Source of the DNA: JAUYIW01 sp043818555
GTDB lineage: Bacteria > Patescibacteriota > Patescibacteriia > UBA9934
DNA: 18,792 nucleotides
NCBI GenBank assembly: GCA_043818555.1
Contig: JBDRFP010000015.1
Coordinates: 1 to 18,792, forward strand
Direction of reading: 5' to 3'
Shown here: one piece after another, positions 6,772 through 13,324 of the stretch
How positions within the stretch are numbered: position 1 is the first letter of the stretch
Layout: each line of letters opens with the position of its first letter
The notes under the pieces: model-generated
Seen by the model: only the letters and a program-made list of their open reading frames with translations
Told to the model about the DNA's origin: nothing
Database searches by the model: none
Made by a program: the position numbers and the translations under genes

Positions 6772-8457
6772 ATGAATGAATCACTTGATCGCGGAGCTAA
6801 AGAAGCTGCAATAGAGTCTGGTTTGGAAATTAGGGAACATAAAGGGTTCAACGATTTGCCAGAGCTAAGGCGCGAAAGAATTGCTAATGCCGCGATAGTT
6901 TTTGAATATATTTTTAGTAGCGGAGAGGACCCGACAGAAGGTATAGATCCGGTGGAGGGCTTGAATATGCTGCGAGACGCTGAAGATGTAATAGACCAGA
7001 TTAATTTTGACAATACTAAAATTTCTAGAATTCCAGAACAAGTGTTGAATAAAAGTCATTCAGCCGTGACGCATATATCGCCGCATGAAGTTGCTTCTCT
7101 TAAAACCGGCCCAGAGGGCCACGACACTGAGGCTGCCGAGATATTAATTGGCATGTACAACACGGCCATAAAAATTCACAAAGCAGAAAGTGATTTAATA
7201 AAGGTTCTTGCTGACAAATACAGATCGCAACTAGCTGAACTGGGAGTGATGTTTAATGAATTCGATTATTCAAGAGTTAAATATAAGGATGTTGATATTG
7301 AGTATATTGAAAATTTTTTGGAAAAAAGAAAATCGGAAAAGATATCCAAACGCAAGGACGAAATTATTGAGCAGTTAGAATCAGGGGCTACCCCCGAGCA
7401 ATTGCGTGAATTCCCAGAAAATGTTAGGTCAGAAATTTTAAAAAATATTTTCAGCATTGAGCTTAACCAAGGGTGCACAGTACGATGTACCTTTTGCGCG
7501 TTTGGAACATCTGGAAAGATTACAGATACCCTTCCGTTTGAAGACGTGGTGTGGTTATTGAGAAGAACCAAAGACATCATACCGTATTATGCCTCGGACC
7601 CTCTTGACTATAGGGATAGTTCAGGCGGAAAAGAACGAACGTATGAAGATGTTTTGACAGTCGCCCTGGTGGACCGAGATAGAATTTTTACATCCACTGC
7701 GTACCCACGCAAGTCTGGTGATGTGTTTAATCGGGTAAAGGACAAGATTACAAGGATTAGTATTAGCGATATGAACAAGAAGCGACTTGCTAAGGATGGT
7801 CATTTAACAATTACTGAGCTAGGAAGTGTTATAATAACCGATCCAGATTTGTATTATCCAAGGAGTACAGATCGAAAATTGAATCTACATTCAACTTTCG
7901 GTCAGCTCTCATACAGAACCAGAAGAAGGCTTAGTATGAATGCTAAAGAGACATATTTCTTAAATCAAGATAATATAGTTCGTACGGGCAGGAACGCTGT
8001 AAAGCCTCATGAAGACGGTCATGCAAATGGGGATTTTATTGCAGACTCAATTGCATGTAACGACGGCGTAGTTATGAGTGGCAAAGGCGCAAGAAATAGC
8101 GTTCAGATGCTTACCACGCACAAGTATCCAAATGGTACAGCCGAAGTCGCGATCACAAAAGAAAGCTTGAGTGGCGGAGCTTTAAAGATTGAGCAAATTA
8201 GCAAAAATGTAAAGTTCGGTGAGAAGGTACAGATTTCTGATCTGCTTGACTGTTGTGTAGTGCAGGCTCCTGATGAGCAAAAAAAACATAAATATATTTC
8301 TAAGAGTACGGTGAAAGAAGTGGAGCTGGCTGGAATTGCAATAGAAACAATTTATTTTATTGCCTATTCAGATGATTTTAGTGAGAGCATTTCCGGCGCT
8401 GTAGAATTCAGTGCCGCAACTGGGTTAATAAAAAATATCAAAATTAATAGTAAATAA
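6772..8457 (+). CDS. Radical SAM protein of unknown function
   Basis: This 561-residue protein has the canonical radical SAM cluster motif C-x3-C-x2-C (GCTVRCTFCAFG; C235, C239, C242), whose cysteines should hold a 4Fe-4S cluster that cleaves S-adenosylmethionine. The residues after it (YYASDPLDYRD near 285-295, and RISISDMNKKRL further on) fit the beginning of a partial TIM barrel. The first 230 residues are charged and helical without a recognisable domain. The last 200 or so carry no known auxiliary-cluster or SPASM/B12 motif that I can see. The gene is AT-rich, stands alone after a terminator, has no clear Shine-Dalgarno sequence, and is followed by a small Cys-containing protein that could be its substrate or partner. 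The reaction cannot be assigned. Confidence 0.8.
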   Translation: MNESLDRGAKEAAIESGLEIREHKGFNDLPELRRERIANAAIVFEYIFSSGEDPTEGIDPVEGLNMLRDAEDVIDQINFDNTKISRIPEQVLNKSHSAVTHISPHEVASLKTGPEGHDTEAAEILIGMYNTAIKIHKAESDLIKVLADKYRSQLAELGVMFNEFDYSRVKYKDVDIEYIENFLEKRKSEKISKRKDEIIEQLESGATPEQLREFPENVRSEILKNIFSIELNQGCTVRCTFCAFGTSGKITDTLPFEDVVWLLRRTKDIIPYYASDPLDYRDSSGGKERTYEDVLTVALVDRDRIFTSTAYPRKSGDVFNRVKDKITRISISDMNKKRLAKDGHLTITELGSVIITDPDLYYPRSTDRKLNLHSTFGQLSYRTRRRLSMNAKETYFLNQDNIVRTGRNAVKPHEDGHANGDFIADSIACNDGVVMSGKGARNSVQMLTTHKYPNGTAEVAITKESLSGGALKIEQISKNVKFGEKVQISDLLDCCVVQAPDEQKKHKYISKSTVKEVELAGIAIETIYFIAYSDDFSESISGAVEFSAATGLIKNIKINSK

Positions 8458-8510
8458 AATTACTGCATATTGGTCAGGGACGCCGCACCACCTAATTTTC
8501 TTGTCCAAAG

Positions 8511-8538
8511 TTGCAATGTTTGTTTGTGTATGTAATAA
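8511..8538 (+). promoter_or_regulatory. Possible promoter for the small Cys protein
   Basis: TTGCAA (8511-8516), a 16-base spacer and TAATAA (8533-8538) form a fair sigma-70-like match upstream of the ATG at 8567. A short inverted repeat TAACTTA/TAAGTTA (8550-8567) lies between them and touches the start codon. This would let the small gene be expressed independently of the radical SAM gene. Confidence 0.4.
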
Positions 8539-8566
8539 TCAATAATATTTAACTTAAAATTAAGTT

Positions 8567-8839
8567 ATGGCCAACAAAAATAAAATAGAGGGCACAGAAA
8601 GAAAAGAGAGTGAAAGCAATGGGGATAAAACGTTACTGTCATTGAGGGAGGACGGAACGGTTGAGGGGATAGCGTTAAGATGTTATTACTCAGAGCCGGG
8701 AGGCTGCCCAATGTATCACAGGCCTGGCGAGTGCACTTTTGATGTGGATGTAGAGCGCTTACCGGACGAACTACAAGATAAGGTTGCTGACATGAAAGCA
8801 GAGGGCAAGGCTGGCTCCATTGGCGAGACAAAGGAATAA
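8567..8839 (+). CDS. Small three-cysteine protein of unknown function
   Basis: This 90-residue soluble protein has a charged Glu/Lys-rich N-terminus (1-22), a short TLLSLREDGTVEGIAL stretch, then a Cys/Pro/Gly core RCYYSEPGGCPMYHRPGEC (38-56) holding C39, C47, H51 and C56, and a charged helical tail. The CCHC-like spacing could bind zinc. It could equally be the modified core of a radical SAM substrate, since it lies 109 bases behind a radical SAM gene and ahead of a shared terminator. I recognise no family. There is no signal peptide, membrane segment or Shine-Dalgarno sequence. Confidence 0.6.
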   Translation: MANKNKIEGTERKESESNGDKTLLSLREDGTVEGIALRCYYSEPGGCPMYHRPGECTFDVDVERLPDELQDKVADMKAEGKAGSIGETKE

Positions 8840-8846
8840 TAAATAA

Positions 8847-8880
8847 AAAACACCACCCTAGTAACATCGGGTGGGTTTTA
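8847..8880. terminator. Bidirectional terminator between the small Cys gene and fmt
   Basis: CCACCC (8853-8858) pairs with GGGTGG (8869-8874). The + strand side ends in GTTTTA and the - strand side in GTTTTTTATTT, so it can end both the + strand radical SAM unit and the - strand fmt operon. It matches the terminator at 6691-6728 in most positions. Confidence 0.85.
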
Positions 8881-8892
8881 TTGGAGGGCAAA

Positions 8893-8929
8893 AGTAGTTA
8901 GTAGACAGTATCCAGTAGTCAGTAGTGGC
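8893..8929. repeat. AGTAGT/CAGTAG short repeat patch
   Basis: Tandem-like AGTAGTTAGTAGACAGTATC continues as CAGTAGTCAGTAGT up to the fmt stop codon. A related patch (AGTATCCAGTAG ... CAGTAGTCAGTAG) lies at 16249-16283. It is non-coding and of unknown role. Confidence 0.6.
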
Positions 8930-9880
8930 CTACGATAATGATTTGTTGCCGATGTTCGGGTGGCCGGAGAGGAAGTCGTGCGCGGGCATTTTTTGTTTGC
9001 CTTCTGGTTGGAGTTCGGTGATTTCGAGTGTGCTTGAGCCGGTGCCGATGAATAGTCGGTTATTCATGATGGATATTTGGCCTGGGGCGAGAGCGCTAAC
9101 CCCCTCTAACTCCCCCTTGAAAAGTGGGAGAACCGCTTTGGTGATCTTGAGTCTTTTATTATCAAGCATTGTCCAAGTTCCTGGCCAGGGTTGGAAGGCG
9201 CGGATTTGGCGGTCGATTACTTCTGCTGGCTGAGTCCAGTCAATCTTGCCGTCCTCGCGTGTGAGGAGTTTGCAGAAAGTGGCACGGTCATGATCTTGAT
9301 CTTTAGCCTTGATTTTATTGGCGTCCAGCCTTTTGAGTGTGTTGACGAGCAGTGGCGCTCCAACATTGTGAACTTTGTTTTGAAGTGACTCGAGTGATTC
9401 GTCTGGCGCGAGCGTAATCTTAACTTGATCGAGAATTGGTCCATGGTCCATTTCAGCATCGAGCAACATTATCGACACGCCAGTCTCGGTTTCACCGTCA
9501 GCGATCGCCGCTTGCATTGGAGAAGGCCCCCGATACTTTGGTAAAAGCGATGGGTGAACGTTAACTGTGCCAAGGCGTGGAATATTCAGAATCGCCTCAG
9601 GAATGATTTTTCCGTATGCGACGACAACGAAAGCGTCAGGGCGGGTAACCCCCCCTAACCCCCCCCTGAAAAGTGGGGGGATCGATTTCAAACCCTGGAT
9701 CACCTCAATGCCATGTTCCTCTGCGTAAACCTTGGTTGGCGGAGGCGTTAACTTGTTTCCACGCCCAGCTGGCTTGTCTGGCTGACAAACTACGGCGGAA
9801 ACTAAAATATCCTCATCGGCATGTAGCGCTTTGAGGAATGGTAGTGAAAATTCAGGGGTTCCAAAGAAAACTATGTTCAT
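8930..9880 (-). CDS. fmt: Methionyl-tRNA formyltransferase
   Basis: This enzyme moves a formyl group from 10-formyl-tetrahydrofolate to Met-tRNA(fMet) for translation initiation. The 316-residue protein has the N-terminal FFGTPEFSLP motif, the QPDKPAGRG folate-site region, the catalytic NVHPSLLPKYRG segment (N107, H109) and D145 in LLDAEMDHGPI, equivalent to the N-H-D triad of E. coli Fmt, plus the C-terminal OB-like domain. Two short in-frame inserts, IPPLFRGGLGGVT (67-79) and VLPLFKGELEGVS (250-262), are encoded by a repeated C/G-rich element. The gene follows def by 98 bases on the same strand, the usual pairing of the enzymes that add and remove formyl groups. The bidirectional terminator at 8847 ends the operon. 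Confidence 0.96.
   Translation of the reverse strand: MNIVFFGTPEFSLPFLKALHADEDILVSAVVCQPDKPAGRGNKLTPPPTKVYAEEHGIEVIQGLKSIPPLFRGGLGGVTRPDAFVVVAYGKIIPEAILNIPRLGTVNVHPSLLPKYRGPSPMQAAIADGETETGVSIMLLDAEMDHGPILDQVKITLAPDESLESLQNKVHNVGAPLLVNTLKRLDANKIKAKDQDHDRATFCKLLTREDGKIDWTQPAEVIDRQIRAFQPWPGTWTMLDNKRLKITKAVLPLFKGELEGVSALAPGQISIMNNRLFIGTGSSTLEITELQPEGKQKMPAHDFLSGHPNIGNKSLS
9097..9130. repeat. In-frame C/G-rich repeat inside fmt, copy 1
   Basis: This 34-base segment (TAACCCCCTCTAACTCCCCC then TTGAAAAGTGGGAG) matches copy 2 at 9646-9679 at 30 of 34 positions without gaps. Read on the - strand it encodes LPLFKGELEGV. Its CCC and GGG ends are complementary, so it can form a small hairpin. Confidence 0.85.
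9646..9680. repeat. In-frame C/G-rich repeat inside fmt, copy 2
   Basis: A run of TAACCCCCCC, TAACCCCCCCC and TGAAAAGTGGGGGG, with CCCCCC/GGGGGG arms around TGAAAAGT, is the closer match to a palindrome. On the - strand it reads PPLFRGGLGGV, in the same reading frame phase as copy 1. Confidence 0.88.
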
Positions 9881-9894
9881 ATGATTACCAGGTA

Positions 9895-9971
9895 CTTACA
9901 GATGTACAGATGGTCCATGATTTACAGATTGAAATACCTGTTTTCGATCTGTATATCTGTACTTCTGTAAG
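9895..9971. repeat. Quasi-palindrome of TACAGAT/ATCTGTA units in the def-fmt spacer
   Basis: CTTACAGATGTACAGAT (9895-9911) pairs with ATCTGTACTTCTGTAAG (9955-9971) at 16 of 17 positions. Extra TACAGAT and ATCTGTAT units lie inside, so alternative pairings exist. It fills almost the whole spacer. Confidence 0.8.
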
Positions 9972-9978
9972 GCCCTGG

Positions 9979-10470
9979 CTAGATCACAGCTTCGCCTAGG
10001 CGATCTTCGCCTTCCAAAATCTTCTTAGCGCGATCAATAAACAAAATGCCATCAAGGTGATCAATTTCGTGCTGGCAAATCACAGACATCAGTCCAGACG
10101 CCTTAAACCGTACAGGCTCTCCATTTCGATTCTTGGCCTTCACTTTCACCGATTTGTGTCGCTCAACAATACCCCAAACATCAGGCACGGAAAGGCATCC
10201 CTCAGTACCGTCTGCCATTTTATTAGATCGTGAAATGATTTTCGGGTTTACATACACCTCCGTACCGCTCTTAGTTTCAGCCACAAAAATTCGTTTTTGC
10301 ACTCCAACCTGCGGAGCGGCAAGACCCACGCCGTTTTCCGCTTTCATGGTTTCGATCATATCTTCAATCAGCCGCTGTGTTTCGTCTGAGCGAATTTCTT
10401 CGTCAGTAAGCGGTTTTGAGACCTCAAGCAGCTGGTCGTCCGGATGTTTTAATATTATTTTGAGAGGCAT
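9979..10470 (-). CDS. def: Peptide deformylase
   Basis: This iron/zinc hydrolase removes the formyl group from the N-terminus of new proteins at the ribosome. The 163-residue sequence has all three family motifs: GVGLAAPQ (47-54), EGCLS (90-94, metal ligand C92) and QHEIDHLDG (133-141, ligands H134 and H138, catalytic E135). Length is normal for a bacterial deformylase. It sits between the PriA-like gene and fmt in a conserved order. No Shine-Dalgarno sequence is visible. On the - strand a GTGTACACC sequence lies about ten bases before the ATG and could be a weak extended -10, but read-through from upstream genes is equally possible. Confidence 0.97.
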   Translation of the reverse strand: MPLKIILKHPDDQLLEVSKPLTDEEIRSDETQRLIEDMIETMKAENGVGLAAPQVGVQKRIFVAETKSGTEVYVNPKIISRSNKMADGTEGCLSVPDVWGIVERHKSVKVKAKNRNGEPVRFKASGLMSVICQHEIDHLDGILFIDRAKKILEGEDRLGEAVI

Positions 10471-10494
10471 AGTTTCGTTTGGTGTACACTGGTT

Positions 10495-10543
10495 AAGTGG
10501 TTGAGTTATTTACTGATTTAGTTGCCGGGTCACTCAATCACTT
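10495..10543. repeat. Inverted repeat in the priA-def spacer
   Basis: AAGTGGTTGAGT (10495-10506) pairs with ACTCAATCACTT (10532-10543) at 11 of 12 positions and overlaps the last codons of the PriA-like gene. The sequence differs from the other spacer repeats but the arrangement is the same. Confidence 0.6.
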
Positions 10544-12328
10544 TGTATGATAACTGATTATCTCCGGCACAATTATAAATTTTGGAGGCAGAGTTTTCAA
10601 AACGTCGGCGACCACACCGCCTTGATCCATAGCATACCGTATGATTGTTGAGTCGTCCATTTGTTCAGCTTGGACATTATGTTTTAGGTTAAGTAGATCG
10701 ACGATTGGTTGTGCAACCGATGGCTTGATTGTTAAACGATTCATAGCCGGTGGCAGATTGTAGGTTTTTCTGATCGCAAGTTCGTCAGCTAAGAACTTTT
10801 TAGGTTTAAGCATTGATTGCACCTGCTCGGGCAGCCAAGTTTGAATTATACATTGCGCATGCTGCTGCTCGGTAATTCTCAGAAGCCGATGCAGCCGTTC
10901 AGCAGCGACTTCTGACGCATCGAAATGAGGATGTGCTAGGTGAAGGTCGAATGCTAGTTCGGCAATAAGTCCGTAAGTAGATTTGAGAAACGGCGTATGG
11001 ACCTGACGGAAGTAATACTCGGTTGCCAAAACGATCGTCGGTTGTTTAGGAGGAACTGGCTGTTCATCAGATTTTTCAATTACGACTACATCGATGCCCG
11101 GAAAGGCTTTTTGAAGTTCGGCCTGCATCCGTTTATTGCCAATGCCTTTTTCGTTGAGCGTTGCGCGTTTACAAGATGGGCAGTTGACCGGGATCCACAT
11201 TTCAGTCTGGCAAACCGCGCATTTAAGGTCGTTTTGACGAACAAAAGGCACATTCCCGCAGGTCCCACAGAAAGGAATATGACCGCAGTTATTGCATTGC
11301 AGTCTTCCTGCAAAGCCCTTTCGGTTGTATGAAAGTAGCACAGATTGCCCTTTTTGTAAAGTGTCAGCTATGGCTCGATTTAAGCTTTCAGTAACGAACG
11401 GAATTGTTGAGCGTTGTTCTTGCGCTTTAAGCGACGCCACCTGACAGCTTGGCCTGACCGACCATAAAATTTCACGCTCTTTGTTTGCTAAGTCGCTTAC
11501 ACGAGGTAGCGGGGCGCTGAACACAATTTTTGCTCTATGCTGGCGCGCCAAAAGCTCAACAGCCAGCCGGGCGTCGTATCGGGGATTCCTATCCCAGCTC
11601 CAATGGTCTTCGCTTTCAGTATTTATGACTACGATTGCGTCGATCTTATTGGCAGGAAGTAGTGACGCCTGTTTTGTGCCAATTAAAGTTTTGATTTTCC
11701 CGCTTTGCCAGTGCGCAATTACCGAGTCGCGTTCAACTTCGCTCATTTGACCATGCAGAATCGCCACAGCGTCACCAAGGTCGATCAAGCCTGTTAATGC
11801 TATTGCGTCGCGTGGGCGGGGGACCAGCACTAAAATTTGTTGAGCAACTTTTTTGCTCAGTATGCTTGCTATTGTAATCGCGCCCTCTGGTGAAGTTTGG
11901 GAAAAAATATTGTCAGATACTTCAAGATTCATGAGCGTCTGTTTAATTTCGCCCACAACCGTTGAGGAAACTGTTAATGATCGGCTTGGCCGTTCGATTA
12001 TTGCAACCTTACCGCCTCGATGCTTGAATCCTTGAAGCGCTGTATTTAAAATCGACGCAGGAGATTGAACTAGCGCTGTAGCGATTGACTCGACACGTAA
12101 AATGTCTTCCAAAGTGAAAAAAGAAGAGGCAACAACCTCCTGAATTGGTGCGAGCTTTTCAATTGTACTACTGTCCTTTGTTGATTTTACTAAGCCGAGG
12201 ACCTTTTTGCCTCGAAAGACAATTTTGACTAGATCACCAGTGGATACCTTTAGATTTTCCGGTATTAAGTAGTCAAAATATTCAAATCGACTTGGAAGGC
12301 GCAGTAGCGGATAGATTTCTGCGATCAT
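10538..12328 (-). CDS. priA: Degenerate PriA-like primosomal protein N' (ATPase motifs lost)
   Basis: This 596-residue protein aligns along PriA, the helicase that restarts stalled replication forks. Recognisable parts are the N-terminal DNA-binding start (YPLLRLPSRFEYFDYLIP), the PriA-like LVLVP/LHGQMSEVER/IGTKQAS series, the NRKGFA motif (335-340) and the complete eight-cysteine zinc cluster (C345, 348, 354, 357, 370, 373, 383, 386). The Walker A loop expected near 142-150 reads SQTSPEGAI with no GKT. The DEEH box is replaced by NTESED (236-241), and the late helicase motifs (GTQM, GRAGR) read ATEYYF and ITEQQH. Length is over 100 residues below E. coli PriA. ATPase and helicase activity are therefore probably absent, while zinc/DNA or primosome binding may persist. 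The frame is intact, so it is not a pseudogene. Confidence 0.88.
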   Translation of the reverse strand: MIAEIYPLLRLPSRFEYFDYLIPENLKVSTGDLVKIVFRGKKVLGLVKSTKDSSTIEKLAPIQEVVASSFFTLEDILRVESIATALVQSPASILNTALQGFKHRGGKVAIIERPSRSLTVSSTVVGEIKQTLMNLEVSDNIFSQTSPEGAITIASILSKKVAQQILVLVPRPRDAIALTGLIDLGDAVAILHGQMSEVERDSVIAHWQSGKIKTLIGTKQASLLPANKIDAIVVINTESEDHWSWDRNPRYDARLAVELLARQHRAKIVFSAPLPRVSDLANKEREILWSVRPSCQVASLKAQEQRSTIPFVTESLNRAIADTLQKGQSVLLSYNRKGFAGRLQCNNCGHIPFCGTCGNVPFVRQNDLKCAVCQTEMWIPVNCPSCKRATLNEKGIGNKRMQAELQKAFPGIDVVVIEKSDEQPVPPKQPTIVLATEYYFRQVHTPFLKSTYGLIAELAFDLHLAHPHFDASEVAAERLHRLLRITEQQHAQCIIQTWLPEQVQSMLKPKKFLADELAIRKTYNLPPAMNRLTIKPSVAQPIVDLLNLKHNVQAEQMDDSTIIRYAMDQGGVVADVLKTLPPKFIIVPEIISYHTK

Positions 12329-12335
12329 GGTATTC

Positions 12336-12419
12336 GTTACGGATGTACGGATTTTACTGAACTACAGAAAGGGTGAGGCCAAAAATTCCGTATTTCCGTA
12401 TAATCTGTAGATCCGTAAC
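12336..12419. repeat. Quasi-palindrome of TACGGAT/ATCCGTA units upstream of priA
   Basis: GTTACGGATGTAC (12336-12348) pairs with GTAGATCCGTAAC (12407-12419) at 12 of 13 positions. Inner pairs such as CTACAGA/TCTGTAG and repeated TTCCGTA units offer alternative folds. Confidence 0.75.
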
Positions 12420-12425
12420 AAGCTG

Positions 12426-13217
12426 TTACTTGAGTATGAAGTTTGCAACTAAGTAGCCAACTCCAAATGGGGCTTCGTAGCTAAGGATTTGCGGTCTTAC
12501 CGAAACTCGCTCAAGAAGGCCAAATAACATTACAAGCGGCAAATAGGAAGTCTGCTGTGCATTCTTGATGACCGATGCATCTATGCTGATTAGTCCTGCC
12601 GAGTTTTTTTGAGCGATGATTTCCTGGATTTTGTCATCATACGCCTTGCCGTCTTTGTGGAAATCTGCCGGCGCCTCCGAAGTGAGCGCATGCGACATAT
12701 CTCCGCATGCAATCACTGCCACGCGCCTGTCAGAATCAAAAATTGCATCTTTGATCGCCTGACCGAATTGAAAATGCTCCTTTGCGGACAAATCGCAAAA
12801 TGTAATTGGCACAAGCGCAACTTTTTCGAGACGATCGGCCAGAAGTTTAAGCGGAATTGCTGCCGCATAATTTAGCGCTTCATCGGTTGTTAGCGTAACC
12901 GGTTGGTTTTTTAGCCGCAACGACCTCTGAAGCCGGTCAATGAGCGCCATGTCAGGCCGGAAGGTTTTTTCAAATCCCAAATCGCCAAACGCGGAAAGAT
13001 CGAACTTGTACGGGTCGCTTAGGTTGATGGAAAATGCGTCCGGATACACCGTAGGATGCTCAGAAATCAGAACAATTGTTTCAGGCTTCGCAGCGTAAAG
13101 TTCATCGGCAAGTTCGGCCATTGCGTCTGTGGTGGCCTCGACTTTCTTGATCTGATCCTTGTTGATGCTTGGCAATAGCAGCGGCGAGTGCGGAGTGAGT
13201 GCGGAGAAGATGAGCAT
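12426..13217 (-). CDS. Memo/LigB-like protein (class III extradiol dioxygenase superfamily, AmmeMemoRadiSam protein B type)
   Basis: This 263-residue protein begins LIFSALTPHSPLLLPSI and continues PETIVLISEHPTVYPD, the pattern of the Memo/LigB superfamily. Likely metal-site residues are H10, H54 and H176 (in CGDMSHAL). A further H187 lies in ADFHKDG. In the family such residues hold a single iron or other metal. Some members cleave aromatic rings, but the Memo/AmmeMemoRadiSam branch has no settled reaction. The usual AMMECR1 and dedicated radical SAM partners are not beside it. The radical SAM protein at 6772 is remote and on the other strand. It lies 97 bases before the PriA-like gene in the same operon. 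The function in this operon is unknown. Confidence 0.8.
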   Translation of the reverse strand: MLIFSALTPHSPLLLPSINKDQIKKVEATTDAMAELADELYAAKPETIVLISEHPTVYPDAFSINLSDPYKFDLSAFGDLGFEKTFRPDMALIDRLQRSLRLKNQPVTLTTDEALNYAAAIPLKLLADRLEKVALVPITFCDLSAKEHFQFGQAIKDAIFDSDRRVAVIACGDMSHALTSEAPADFHKDGKAYDDKIQEIIAQKNSAGLISIDASVIKNAQQTSYLPLVMLFGLLERVSVRPQILSYEAPFGVGYLVANFILK

Positions 13218-13224
13218 AGGGTTT

Positions 13225-13318
13225 CGTTACAGGTCTACGAACGATACAGACTTACAGACTGATTGCGCATTAATTGCCTGTCGGTTCGTAGATTTGTATA
13301 GTCTGTAGGTCTGTAACG
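13225..13318. repeat. Quasi-palindrome of TACAGAC/GTCTGTA units upstream of the Memo-like gene
   Basis: CGTTACAG (13225-13232) pairs perfectly with CTGTAACG (13311-13318). An inner TACAGACTTACAGAC (13245-13259) pairs with GTCTGTAGGTCTGTA (13301-13315) at 14 of 15, and CTACGAAC pairs with GTTCGTAG. The repeated units allow several mutually exclusive hairpins. Confidence 0.8.
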
Positions 13319-13324
13319 ATTTTG

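Noticed and set aside
9097..9680. Repeat segments in fmt as sequencing or assembly errors
   Set aside because: Both keep the reading frame, differ from each other at four positions and leave the catalytic residues intact.
10538..12328. PriA-like gene as a pseudogene
   Set aside because: The frame is unbroken for 596 codons and all eight zinc cysteines are retained, so a functional non-helicase protein is more likely.
9881..13324. Spacer repeats as a CRISPR array
   Set aside because: Units are only 5-8 bases, face each other as inverted repeats, and there are no regular spacers or cas genes.
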